Shown here: in pieces, positions 31,201 to 39,486 of the stretch
Position numbering within the stretch: position 1 is the stretch's first letter
Layout: each line of letters opens with the position of its first letter
From: an uncultured Eubacteriales bacterium
GTDB lineage: Bacteria; Bacillota; Clostridia; Christensenellales; CAG-314
Length of the DNA: 64,000 nt
Direction of reading: 5' to 3'
Assembly (NCBI GenBank): GCA_900544545.1
Contig: UQVY01000002.1
Span: 62,001-126,000 of the forward strand
Notes under the pieces: model-generated
What the model saw: the letters and a program-made list of their open reading frames with translations, nothing else
What the model was told of the DNA's origin: nothing
The model's database searches: none
Program-made: the position numbers and the translations under genes

Positions 31201-34200
31201 CGATATCGAGAACGGCCTCTCTGTTTCCGAAGAAGTCGAAGACTTTGATCGAACCGACCTTTTCGTAAATCTGAAGCTTCTTGAATTCGGGATCGACGAG
31301 GTATCCGCCGAACGCAACCGCAAGACCGAGAACGTCCGCAACCGTTATGTCGTCGAACTTATTAAGCTCCGCTTCCGCGTCGGCAACGAGTCCGTAAATT
31401 CTGACGGCTGCGATTCTTCCGTAGAGCGCGTCTTTAAGGACGACTTCGTCGGGTTTTCCGGTGTAATCGTAGAGAGCTTCGAGGAAGTCGCCGACTACGA
31501 GATTTTCAATGATTTCGTACAGTGCGAAGTATCCGCGGAAGAGATCCTTGACGAAAGCTCCGTCCATATTGTCGAGAAGCTTTCCGACGAGGGCCCTGGT
31601 TCCTTCCTTGAATTCGACGCCGTGTTCGTGCGATTCGACGTGATCAGCCTTTTCGAACTGATCCACGCATACGCCCGCGTATTCGAGGACGCTTCTGATT
31701 ATATCCGAATAGGTTATTCCGGTGAGAAGGTTTTCAACCGTCAGAAGTCTGTATTCCCATACGGGGATACCGAAGTTGACGAGAAGTTTTTCGACGAGGT
31801 TACCCGTATATTCGCGAAGCTCGTTAAGGTCGGCTCCGACGATTTCGAGTACGGCCTCGATGACCATACGCCAGGTTATATCCTTGAAGAAGTCTTCGAC
31901 CGTAGCTTCGAATACGTCCGAAAGAAGGATTTCGTCGAAGTTGCGGAGAAGAAGGTTGGTTATGTTTCTCGTAAGAGTCGGAATCTTCGCCGAGTTGTAA
32001 TCGAAGAAGCATTCCATACCCGCTCTTACGACTTCGCCGAGAGTGATTCCGTAGAAGACGATTTCCCAGGTTATTCCCTTATATTCGGGGATAGCGATGG
32101 GGTCGAGGTTAGCCGCGATTCTTGCGACTATATCGAGGACGCTTGCGGGAATTTCGTCGGTAACGTATTCCGTAACGATTGCGACGGTCGCTCTCGTAAG
32201 AACGCCGTAGGTAATCTTATCGAGAACGATATAAGGATCCGCAAGACTCTCATAGTCGTAAAGCTCGATTCCGTCGAGGTTAACGAGAAGCTGCTCGACA
32301 GGAGCCTTGATGTCCGCGTGAAGTTTCGCGATTTCGGTGTCAAGCTCGGTAAGTCTCAGAACTATTCTTGCAACGTCGCCGAAGCTTATTCCCTTGAGGA
32401 CTGCTTCCACGGTTACTTCGTTATACTTGACGATAAGAAGAGCGTCGAGGTTGCCGAGAAGTTTTTCTATCGGTTTGCTGTAAACGCTTTCAAGTTCTGT
32501 GTAATCGAATCCGCAGAGGTCGAATATCGAACGAACGAGGTCGCCGAAGGACAGACCGTCGAATACCTTTTCGAATACGCCCTTGGCGGTAACTTCGCCG
32601 AGGAAGAACTTGACGGTAAGCGCGTTAAGGTTTTCGTAAATCTTCTTGCCGAATTCGGTCTTGAGTTCGTATCCGAGAAGTTCGAGAACTATCTCGACGA
32701 AATCGTTGACGTCTACGGCGTAGAGTTTTTCGAGCGCGGGTTCGCAGTTTTCGACGAAGAAGTCGTGAACGTAAACCGCCGCGATCTTTTCGTAAAGCTG
32801 GAACTTCTTGTATTTTTCGATATCAACGCCGGCGGTTTCGAATATCGCGTCGAATATATCGCCGAAGGAGATTCCGTAGAATACCTTGGAGAGCATATCT
32901 GCATCGGTATCGAGAAGCATAATGCCGTTAAGGTTGTATCTGATTCTGTCGACTATCTTTCTTACGGAAGCGTTGAGTTCGTCGAGATCGATTCCGATCG
33001 CGTCGACGAGAGCGTCCGCAACGTGTCCCCAGGTTATTCCGTAAAGAACGGTTTCAGCCGTAAGTCCCTTATATTCGGGAAGCGGAACTTTGTCGAGATT
33101 TGCGGTAAGCAAACCGATAAGATTATCCACGCCCGTCGGAAGGGTTGCGGGAAGAACTTCGTGAACCTGAAGATTTTCGACGAGGATTCTCGCGAGGTCT
33201 CCGTAAGAGATATTTCCGAGATAATCGTCTATCGTGCTTTCGGCAATCTTGATGATTTCGATATTGTCGAGGTTGCCGATGAATTTATCGTATACCTTTC
33301 CGGTTTCTTCGAGTTTTTCGTAATCGAATTCGATTTCAGCCGCGTCCATAACGCTTCTTACCGCGTCGCCGACGGTAAGGCCGCCGAAGAACGCTTCGAG
33401 CGTAAGTTTATCGCTGTCGTTTACGACCCAGATAAGTTTGATGAGGTCGAGATTGTCTTCGAATTTCGTGAAGAGCGAGGTTTCCAGCACGCAGTCGATA
33501 TCGATAAGATATTCGTTAATCACCGCCGCAACGAATCTGTAAAGATCGCCGAAGGTAAGGTTCTTGATTCTGTTGATACTGGATTCACCGTTTTCGACGA
33601 GTTTCTTGAGAGAAACGTAAGCGATGGCCTGATAGAATTCGGTTTTCTTGACCTTTTCGGAAAAAGCGGTTCCGATGATGTAATCGAGAGTGTACTCGTT
33701 GATATAGCCGTAGATAAGAACGGTTATGCCGCCGAGAAGGATAACCGCGAAGTTCCTGAGTTTTTCGGGCATAAAGCCGAACCACTTGTTAACGAGATCC
33801 GCAACTTTCGTATTCGCGAATTCGTCGTTTCCGGTCGCAGCCCACTTGCCGCCCGATCTGAGCCATCCGAGTTCCTCGCCGACGAGGTCGCCGACGACGA
33901 TTTCTCCGAAGAGTTCGTCGGGTGTGAAATTGGTTATAAGAGCGGCGATAAGACGGGCTCTGAAGAGATCGATCTTCTTTTCGAAATCCTTGAGGTCAAC
34001 GATTCCTTCGCTCTTCAGGATATCGTAAAGGTCGCCGAGCGTAGAATCTCCGAACAATTCGTAAACGAAGGATTCGAAGCTGTCTGCGTTTATGAGAACC
34101 ATAAGCTTAGCCGAAGCGATAAGCTCTTCGAAAGCCCATACGGTTTTCGCTATATCGTCTTTTCCGAAGAGGACGAGAACGTTAGCCGCAAGGTCGGTGG

Positions 34201-37200
34201 TTACCCAGGAGAGGTAAATCTTATCGAGCATCGGAGCCGTCTGAACGGAGCCTTCGATTATATCGACGATCTTTATGCTTCCGAAGTGATCGACGATCTT
34301 GGTGTCAGTAAGGAATTTATAATACTTATCCGCAGTTGCCGCGTCGATAGCTTCGAATTTCTTGAGATAACTCAAAGCGTCCTTGACGAAATCGATTACA
34401 CAAAGGTCTGCGAAAAGACTTTCCGCTATGTATTCGGAGGTGTAATCTCCTCTGAACGTTCCGATGACGGAAAGTTTATCCGTGCCTTCGAGAATCTTGT
34501 TGCCTACGATGAACAGATAATCCCGATAATCGGATACGCGGTAAAGAACGACTTCTATGCAATCCTTGAAAGTAACGGGTTCGAGTTCTTTTTCAACCTT
34601 TTCTATATCGAAGATAAGGTCGAATACGAGAACGGCGGAAACGAGTCTCGTCATTCTGTTGAAATCAATAAGGTCTTCGTATCTTTGAATCCAGTCAATC
34701 TCGGAATCCGCGGGAAGCGCCCACTTTGAATCCACGTGAGGAATAACCGTTATATCGAAGATAATGTCGCCGATAGAAATATCGCCGATAAGAATCCGAA
34801 TAATGTTTTTCAGTTTCTCTTCCGAATAATCCTCTATAAGCTCGATTATATCTCCGACGGAAATCCATACGCTGCCGGTGATAAGCTTTTCGATTACTAC
34901 CGTGAAGAGACGATCGTCCTCTTCTCTTTCAACGCCGGCTACGCAAAGTATATCGACGACGATGAAAGCGAGTCTGAAGTTCTTGAGATAATCTACGAGA
35001 GCTTCTCTGTCGAAAGCTATGTCCCCGACCTTTACGCCGAGAATATAAGACATCGCGCAGTAAGGAACCCTGAGGTCGTTTTCGGGAAGAAGAGGAGCGG
35101 AAAGATTCGCTTCGAATTTATCGAAGAAATCTCTGACTTCCTTGCTGTAAGGAGCGACGTAAGCGAATATGACCGTGTAAATCGTATCTCCGTCGATCAT
35201 CGTCTTAAGGTATTCCGTAACGTCCTTTCCGTTAACGAGACACGATACGAAATCGTAAGCGCTGACCTTATCCTGATTGGAAAGAACGTGCTTCATCGCG
35301 TCGGTCTCGACGTAATCTTCGAAAGCGAGGTCGCGGACGAGTCTGTGAACGTCGCCTACGGAAACGTCGCCTACCACTCTTATAAGTTCGTTTTTCATTG
35401 CCGCCGTGCCGCGGAAGAAGGCTTCGATGCGGTAGGAGGTAAGACTCTTGTAAATTTCGGACGCAAGAAGAACCTTAACGAATCTCGAATCTCCGAAGGG
35501 GATGAATTCGAGGAACATCGCTACGGTTATATCTTTGATTAAGATATAGAACAGATCTTCCCAGGTAAGCTCGTCGTTAAGACCGCAGACGTCCGCAATC
35601 GTAAGAGAGCCGATATTCCTGATTATCTGCCTGACGATCGTATAGCTGTCCTCGTAGGAAATATTCGCGAGTTCGCAAACGGCGTCGATGAGGTTGATGA
35701 GCTTGATTCCGGTGAGGATACCCTTGATATTGCCGTCGATAACGTCTATGATGCGGATATCGAGAAGCATTCTCCAGAGAGAAGCGAGTTCGTCGTACTT
35801 GAATTTCGGGCAGACGCTGCAAACGTCGCCGAAGGTAAGGTCGCCCAAAGCCGCTCTCAGGTCTTCTTCGTAAACCTTACCGTCGTAGAACTGACCGAGA
35901 GTGAATTTGCCGAATCTTTCGATGAAACCTTTCATTCCGTCGGAAAGTCCGTCGTACCAGGTTCCGTCTTCGTCGATACCTTCCGCTATAAGGAAGAAGA
36001 TGTCGCCGATTTCGATATTACGGAGAGCTTCGTCCGCTCCGCCGTCGTACATAAGGTCGTAAATCGTGTAGTTTGCGAGAAGATTGAAGAGTTTTGCCGC
36101 GGACGCGGAAGCGTCGGGATTGACCCAGACTCCGCCGACTTCGGAATAACCCAGAACTTCCGCGAAAACGTCCGCGAAGGTAACTTTGTTATAGCAGTCG
36201 AAGATATGTCTGTAATCTTCGTAAACCTCTCTTACGGTAAGGTCGCGGAGCGGCTGAATAAGGTTAGCCAGCACCGTTCTGAATTTTCCTTCGAAGAGAT
36301 CGAGGAAGCTGTCGAGTTCGTAACCGAAGAGGAAGTCCACGGAAACGGGATGCTCGGGGTTGAGGTGTTCGAGTATAAGCTTAAGGTAAACCGAGTCGGC
36401 TTCGAGACCGAGATTGTCTTTATCCTCGATTACGAGAGCGAACTGAGCTTCGAGGGCTTCCACGACGAACAGCCAATCGGCGTTTCCGACTACGACGTCG
36501 AGAATCTGACTGAACTTGACATTGCCGAGAGCAAGCACGAGGAAAGGCACGGGATGAGCGATGTTCTTGCCTTCGATACCTTCTCTGATGAGTCCGCCGA
36601 AGATATCGCCTACGGAAAGATCCTTACCCGTTCTTCTGAGAACGGTGATGATCGTTTCGGATTCGCCGTAAGCTTCGGGATCCACGTAAGCCATTATGGT
36701 ATTGAATACGTTCTGAACGCTTACGGGAGAAACTACGTCGTAAAGAGCCTTGATTGCGTCGCTGAGATCCTTATCCTCCCAGAAATCCGCAACGGTAAGA
36801 GTGAACACGGTCTTTTCCGCAAATCCGAGAAGAGTCGCGCACTGTTCGCCGTGACCGAGCCATTCGGCTTTGTCGCAGTTACCGGTCTTACAATATATAA
36901 TAAGGAGTATATCGCCGATAGTCGAATCTCCGAAGCAATCGACGAAGTTTTTGATTATATAGGTCTGTTCTACGTTTATCGTTTCGAAGAGGTCGGAAAG
37001 GAACTCTCTTATCGGGATTCTCGCAAAGCCTCTGAGAAGGATAAGAGCGTCGCCCTTTTCGATGGCGTCCTTAACGTCTCTCACCGCGATATTCTTGATC
37101 GCGCCGTAAATCAGCTGAAGGAGAGCGTCGTCTTTGGGGATATATTCTCCGATGAGATCTCCTATCGTGATATCGTAGAGAGCCTCGAGAACGCAGTGCC

Positions 37201-39124
37201 AATCCTTAACGATTTCGCCTACGGTAAGAGGAGCGAGTCTGCGGTAAACGTTTCCTACGAAAGCGGGAAGCTCGTCGAAGTTGATCCAGCCGCCGAGAAG
37301 GTCGTCTATCGTAAGGTTATAAAGCTCGCCGAGAAGTTCGTCTACGGTTTCCTGACCGAGAATCGTGCGAACGACGTCGCCGACCGTGATCTTCATAATC
37401 GCCTTGTAGAGCGGAAGAAGAGCTTCGGGGATAATGGTCTCGCCGTTTTCGTCTCTGAAGAACTGATCGAAAAGCTCGCCGAAGGTTATGGTATAAAGCG
37501 AATCTCCGAGAAGGTCGGTAAGAGTGAAGCAGTCTTCTTTGTTTTCGTGCTCGCATTCGCCGATTTCGCAAAGGTACGCCTGATAATACTGTTCGAAAGT
37601 GTAATCTTCGAGTTTATCGAAGATGATACAGAGATAATCGGGAAGAAGAGCGATTCTTCCGTCGTAGTTGACGACGGTTTCGTCGGTCTTGTAAACGTAA
37701 GTCCAACCGAGTTTCTCGTCTTCGAGTTCGACGAGTTCGGCTTCGAATACGTAACTTCCGCAAAGGTCGCCTATGGTAAGAGAAAGAAGAGCGTCCTTAA
37801 CGGTTCCTATATTATGAATGTAGTCGTAAATGCTGAAGAAACGAACCTTGCTCCAGATAGCGACTGCCGGCTGCGTAATCTTTTCGATATTCGGATTTAC
37901 GTAGGAACCGACGAGGTCGTTGAGAGTGAGCGCAAGAACGGTTTCGTTCATAAGCTCTTCGAGAGTTCCGTCTCCGATCGCTTTGATGAGTTCTCTTATA
38001 CGGATCTGCGCAAGAGAATTCCAGAGCGTGGGAACGGGTTCGGGAAGCTCTTTTATCGCGTCGGGGCTTCCGGCAAGACTGAGAACCATATCGACTACTC
38101 CGCCGATGGTTACGTCGCCGAGAAGTTCCGCGAAGTCTTTGAGATTGATTATGTCGTAAAGCGACCAGTCGAGAAGCTCGATAACGCGGCTTCTGACTTC
38201 GCCCTCGGGAATGGCTTCCACGATTTCGTCAACGCTCTTTCCGAAGAGATCCCCAAGCCCGAGAATATCGCGGAGCGTAACCTGTTTCAGAATTTCGTCC
38301 GCCGAGAACTGAACCTTTCCTTCCTCGTCTACGAAGAGAACGCTGCCGAGAGTGATTCCCTCGAGAAGAGTCTTAATCGAACCGAGCGATTCCGGAATAA
38401 GATCGGAAAGACGAAGCGAAGCGACCGATTCCGCACCGAGAATAACTTCAGCGACCGATCCCTGTTTCTTGATTATCGCGGCAAGAAGCTCGCCCAGAGA
38501 AATATCGCTGAGCGCGGTAATGGCGGTCTTAACGGGACCGTCTTCCATTTCTTCGAGCATACCCGCGGGAAGAAGGTCGGTCATATACACGTCTTTAAGC
38601 GCGTCGATATATCCGTCGTCCTTGATTACGCTGAGAACAGATACACTGTAAAGCTTTCCTTCCTTTCCGAAAAGATGAGCGTACTTCTGCGTAAGGAAGT
38701 CGATCTTAAACATATTCAGGAGTTCGGCAACCGCTCCGAAGGTTATGTAAGACAAAGCTTCGTTACGGGATTCTTCATCCTTGAATAGCTTATCGATCGG
38801 CATATTCCTGATATTATCTGGAATCTGGAGTGAAGAAAGATCCAAGCCGTATATGGCTTCGAGATTAGCTATCGTCAGATCTTTCTCGCCGTTCATCAGA
38901 CCGATGAATCGGGTAACGATTTCCTCCATCGTCATCTGAGTGATATTTCGCTCTGCACTGTCGTCAAGTACGGGGACGTCCTCTTTCGTGAGAGTACCCG
39001 TGAAATCTTCAACGCTCAGACCGGTGTAAGCGTAATAAACGCCTCCAGCCAATCCGCCTACGCATCCGACTATGCCCATGACAACGCCGAGCAAGAAGAT
39101 ACATAACCTGTTGATAAATCGCAT
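25259..39124 (-). CDS. Giant N-terminally anchored repeat protein, 4,621 residues, unknown function
   Basis: One unbroken frame of about 13.9 kb, roughly 0.5 MDa and strongly acidic. Residues 8-33 are a Gly-rich hydrophobic segment (LGVVMGIVG...GGVYYAY), a signal anchor or signal peptide. The rest is built from units of about 50-60 residues with a shared ITxGDxx motif (LTIGDLLG, ITYGDV, LTVGEI). Residues about 1885-2495 hold ten units of the form NLDxIxxxxY...VLxGITxGD; residues about 3983-4525 hold ten units with GDVxGY...G.W. Four hydrophobic stretches (1789-1808, about 2908-2927, 3487-3506, 3671-3690) each follow an ELFGDSTIGD-like block. No LPxTG, SLH, enzyme or known adhesin domain is seen. 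ATG 39124 was chosen over GTG 39130 because of GAGGTG before it. Confidence 0.9.
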   Translation of the reverse strand: MRFINRLCIFLLGVVMGIVGCVGGLAGGVYYAYTGLSVEDFTGTLTKEDVPVLDDSAERNITQMTMEEIVTRFIGLMNGEKDLTIANLEAIYGLDLSSLQIPDNIRNMPIDKLFKDEESRNEALSYITFGAVAELLNMFKIDFLTQKYAHLFGKEGKLYSVSVLSVIKDDGYIDALKDVYMTDLLPAGMLEEMEDGPVKTAITALSDISLGELLAAIIKKQGSVAEVILGAESVASLRLSDLIPESLGSIKTLLEGITLGSVLFVDEEGKVQFSADEILKQVTLRDILGLGDLFGKSVDEIVEAIPEGEVRSRVIELLDWSLYDIINLKDFAELLGDVTIGGVVDMVLSLAGSPDAIKELPEPVPTLWNSLAQIRIRELIKAIGDGTLEELMNETVLALTLNDLVGSYVNPNIEKITQPAVAIWSKVRFFSIYDYIHNIGTVKDALLSLTIGDLCGSYVFEAELVELEDEKLGWTYVYKTDETVVNYDGRIALLPDYLCIIFDKLEDYTFEQYYQAYLCEIGECEHENKEDCFTLTDLLGDSLYTITFGELFDQFFRDENGETIIPEALLPLYKAIMKITVGDVVRTILGQETVDELLGELYNLTIDDLLGGWINFDELPAFVGNVYRRLAPLTVGEIVKDWHCVLEALYDITIGDLIGEYIPKDDALLQLIYGAIKNIAVRDVKDAIEKGDALILLRGFARIPIREFLSDLFETINVEQTYIIKNFVDCFGDSTIGDILLIIYCKTGNCDKAEWLGHGEQCATLLGFAEKTVFTLTVADFWEDKDLSDAIKALYDVVSPVSVQNVFNTIMAYVDPEAYGESETIITVLRRTGKDLSVGDIFGGLIREGIEGKNIAHPVPFLVLALGNVKFSQILDVVVGNADWLFVVEALEAQFALVIEDKDNLGLEADSVYLKLILEHLNPEHPVSVDFLFGYELDSFLDLFEGKFRTVLANLIQPLRDLTVREVYEDYRHIFDCYNKVTFADVFAEVLGYSEVGGVWVNPDASASAAKLFNLLANYTIYDLMYDGGADEALRNIEIGDIFFLIAEGIDEDGTWYDGLSDGMKGFIERFGKFTLGQFYDGKVYEEDLRAALGDLTFGDVCSVCPKFKYDELASLWRMLLDIRIIDVIDGNIKGILTGIKLINLIDAVCELANISYEDSYTIVRQIIRNIGSLTIADVCGLNDELTWEDLFYILIKDITVAMFLEFIPFGDSRFVKVLLASEIYKSLTSYRIEAFFRGTAAMKNELIRVVGDVSVGDVHRLVRDLAFEDYVETDAMKHVLSNQDKVSAYDFVSCLVNGKDVTEYLKTMIDGDTIYTVIFAYVAPYSKEVRDFFDKFEANLSAPLLPENDLRVPYCAMSYILGVKVGDIAFDREALVDYLKNFRLAFIVVDILCVAGVEREEDDRLFTVVIEKLITGSVWISVGDIIELIEDYSEEKLKNIIRILIGDISIGDIIFDITVIPHVDSKWALPADSEIDWIQRYEDLIDFNRMTRLVSAVLVFDLIFDIEKVEKELEPVTFKDCIEVVLYRVSDYRDYLFIVGNKILEGTDKLSVIGTFRGDYTSEYIAESLFADLCVIDFVKDALSYLKKFEAIDAATADKYYKFLTDTKIVDHFGSIKIVDIIEGSVQTAPMLDKIYLSWVTTDLAANVLVLFGKDDIAKTVWAFEELIASAKLMVLINADSFESFVYELFGDSTLGDLYDILKSEGIVDLKDFEKKIDLFRARLIAALITNFTPDELFGEIVVGDLVGEELGWLRSGGKWAATGNDEFANTKVADLVNKWFGFMPEKLRNFAVILLGGITVLIYGYINEYTLDYIIGTAFSEKVKKTEFYQAIAYVSLKKLVENGESSINRIKNLTFGDLYRFVAAVINEYLIDIDCVLETSLFTKFEDNLDLIKLIWVVNDSDKLTLEAFFGGLTVGDAVRSVMDAAEIEFDYEKLEETGKVYDKFIGNLDNIEIIKIAESTIDDYLGNISYGDLARILVENLQVHEVLPATLPTGVDNLIGLLTANLDKVPLPEYKGLTAETVLYGITWGHVADALVDAIGIDLDELNASVRKIVDRIRYNLNGIMLLDTDADMLSKVFYGISFGDIFDAIFETAGVDIEKYKKFQLYEKIAAVYVHDFFVENCEPALEKLYAVDVNDFVEIVLELLGYELKTEFGKKIYENLNALTVKFFLGEVTAKGVFEKVFDGLSFGDLVRSIFDLCGFDYTELESVYSKPIEKLLGNLDALLIVKYNEVTVEAVLKGISFGDVARIVLRLTELDTEIAKLHADIKAPVEQLLVNLDGIELYDYESLADPYIVLDKITYGVLTRATVAIVTEYVTDEIPASVLDIVARIAANLDPIAIPEYKGITWEIVFYGITLGEVVRAGMECFFDYNSAKIPTLTRNITNLLLRNFDEILLSDVFEATVEDFFKDITWRMVIEAVLEIVGADLNELREYTGNLVEKLLVNFGIPVWEYRLLTVENLLTGITYSDIIRSVLEYAGVCVDQFEKADHVESHEHGVEFKEGTRALVGKLLDNMDGAFVKDLFRGYFALYEIIENLVVGDFLEALYDYTGKPDEVVLKDALYGRIAAVRIYGLVADAEAELNKFDDITVADVLGLAVAFGGYLVDPEFKKLQIYEKVGSIKVFDFFGNREAVLDIVDTVDVNDVVETILYAVGYELVTEAGKLVYKNLDRLTVKYFRTEEVSLLGLMLIVFGGVTYGMTFDAVCELPIEERVTDAIKDLAIYDYAKDYVVIETYIDGYTGEFVRGILVNWITLDVAEMILNLTGNAKIANIVGIFAVLTEDAKLYELLTASDAAAFVKALLGDSTIGTLADCFSKADVYKIEEQLLSEKFDLFRPVVLADLIISFIPETLFRDLRVGDFVGKELGWLQDVDGNWKGTSDDEFANKLVADLVNEWLSFIPKEVRNVVVIALGGISTVLIAYIQDKTVDEVAGDKIPGRIKANAIYKALAFISVRKLVQDSSSIKKDLYAITYADVYDLAVALVSLVWNGVDDAIDADFFDKIRTNLGEIKVLREGSIGEVDMLTVASDTFVVPTWEQVLKGVTYADAIRVVLLWTGVDEEKLDQPVKAITDKLLVNFGRIEILDYKYLSSFEMVADGITLREIVDLIQYVVNAIAGTDYDINTMFAEEVQLIVNTILTNLEGILLIKVNEKTVYDVLDGVTYGMILRAGLAVAGVKLAELPGYTKALVDKFAANLDEIEVLDFEGITDGNKVLKNITYKEVMDCALELIEKEVSELKSDEIRNLQLYRKLGTIYLTDFFSNRSRFFEILKSSDVNDLIEIVLLIADYTFETSAMQKLYANCDALTVDYLTGDKLTASGLASKVLLGITVGDVSETVEYAVSEAAKICDAVRKLTGSARLTELVFAADYAAFVKELFGDSDIGDVYAIVESFGYDVKSNELVGYYAGLFEEVLLRDVFSDPKPENIFTDITWTDVFGPICGWTKDADGRYAYPEGIRTEIAQVLDTKVSDSLYNIFDGVHPYLITLIAVDVAAHITIIVYAISNSGGQIRNLLDRTIGEIIDATSLGSLLGDAAPLVKEIVGDANVLNLLLANSYEAFVEELFGDTTIEDVVKYFEFYYDSDYEMLADTIGLFGSRKLAEIFVNPSPAVIFGSITVGQLVGPYFGWTAKNTEKTVWEGKGLLGQHANRSVVDLLDSIEGFNTLHEYIQTLVIAATCGIGVGIYALIVRYTPQLKYILNDLTLAEIFERTELEQYMNDNRGNILGEILYFVKAHFGDKTIAGIVNLVLGGDLVTLLQGITIGDILEVVDATGIITALKEERAVRIIIDNLEGVILIDLLAAQSVREALEIVLGNITLVDILGVEYSSGNYYFNGTRIPSSFLEYTDSTGTKRYTLGQLLGYVVDGGLKENYIDNITVSDIWDLVDESRTLLPGVAGVVVYNFLDRQGNKSLSELATLLSGGEGYKILLEGITVGDLLDGFETDMEDKLGFVGKMLRQNENKLLTELIEDPDLIGTLAGSMKLGDVMDYEFREADGCWYYKATGAKLDALNSAIANILLSHVLGGSFDAKAEIGYLTLGEIMGYHYVGSTWYKDEAGTDEVDSLVAKVCGITLSEIMGGNAETVIKNALGNLKVGSVMNLIYDEGTGKWYPASGGGPVDFVIAKIADIELSTLFNGGFTIETVFTGKVGNYIGFDNSSGEWKDKNGNSSDNIMTNVCELDMTKLLKGEVETKDILGTLTIGEIIEVAEKRPDGLWYNKNTNEAYGAMYDKIFDLRLDNLMTDGIDLAVVFSGVRMGDVFGYTNDGGKWLDKNNEEIENKAILAILDHDLGEFMNDGLDYEALFNGLLIGDILGFVKNGAGEWTAKDEHGNAYVIDTTVFLKAIYDTTFAGLRGKTAFINALGHIRVGDMVDGYSYDDANQIWKKADGTALDKLTSNIFSVTLADITNGNFTSKAFDTLKLGDVFGYRYDSTSGWLYADNDNRLSPIEQKIMSLDLIDIVNGNVNLINDVFNLQLYYYMGYVEQPDGSFVKGSTTIAADSLEAVFITINLKDILTGNFNFEDKVRTITVKQLFGESSSRTGILSLIGDNTTLPDIGSACQDALNNKKLAQLITAGVITLASDPITSAVATKLGYISVDEMLQDLTLNMFIFKLMEYVATH
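25549..27178 (-). repeat. C-terminal array of ten Trp-containing protein repeats
   Basis: Ten coding units of about 54 residues, each starting with LxxGDVxGY-like sequence, a short polar turn with an aromatic residue (GKWY, STWY, GEWK, GLWY, GKWL, GEWT, QIWK, SGWL, GSF), then a helix and a xLxxLMxGxxD segment. The units are divergent in DNA, so the array is old and not a recent slippage product. Confidence 0.8.
31640..33480 (-). repeat. Array of about ten NLD-type protein repeats in the giant gene
   Basis: Successive units of about 56 residues containing NLDxIxIxxY, then VLxGITxGD and RxVLxxxGVD. Examples are GNLDNIEIIK, ANLDKVPLPEY, VNLDGIELYDY, ANLDPIAIPEY and VNFGIPVWEY. A shorter run of the same unit recurs at about 29400-30130. 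Confidence 0.75.
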
Positions 39125-39252
39125 AACCACACCTCATGTGTTTATATTCCCTCTATAACGCAGTTACGAACCGCCCCTTTTCATTAAGCGGTGCGCAAAG
39201 TCGGCGGCGGCAAAGACTGCCGACACCTCCCGACTATTATAGACTTACACAA

Positions 39253-39281
39253 ATTATATCCTCTTTGTAATCAATTGTCAA
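39253..39281 (-). promoter_or_regulatory. Perfect-consensus promoter of the giant gene
   Basis: Minus-strand TTGACA (39276-39281), 17-base spacer, TATAAT (39253-39258): no mismatch to the housekeeping sigma consensus. The leader of about 120 bases can form a GTCGGC/GCCGAC hairpin, and a GAGGTG site precedes the ATG. The remaining gap 39282-39432 is AT-rich with nothing recognised. Confidence 0.9.
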
Positions 39282-39432
39282 CGCATTTAGCCGTAAAATG
39301 TTGTTTTTTCAGCCTTTTTTTAATAAAATTACCCGTTTCGACAGCTTTCCGAAAAAAATAACCGCCTTACCGTGCGTTAATTTTAAATTAACCGAACGTT
39401 AAAAATATTTTTTCATTTTAATCGGAAGGACG

Positions 39433-39464
39433 AAAAAACCCGAGCTTTTCGGGACTCGGGTTTT
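39433..39464 (-). terminator. Terminator of the histidine kinase gene
   Basis: Minus-strand AAAACCCGAG, loop, CTCGGGTTTTTT, 22 bases past the kinase stop codon. It separates the kinase from the giant gene's promoter. Confidence 0.9.
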
Positions 39465-39486
39465 AATATCCGTTTAAAGAATCTCT

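Noticed and set aside
25262..34729. Plus-strand open frame of about 3,155 codons opposite the giant gene, and others opposite rpoB, rpoC and at 36206-38788
   Set aside because: These mirror real minus-strand genes in a fixed frame. The host strongly avoids TTA, CTA and TCA codons, so the complementary frame rarely meets a stop. The translations have no start signals, no SD and no family resemblance.
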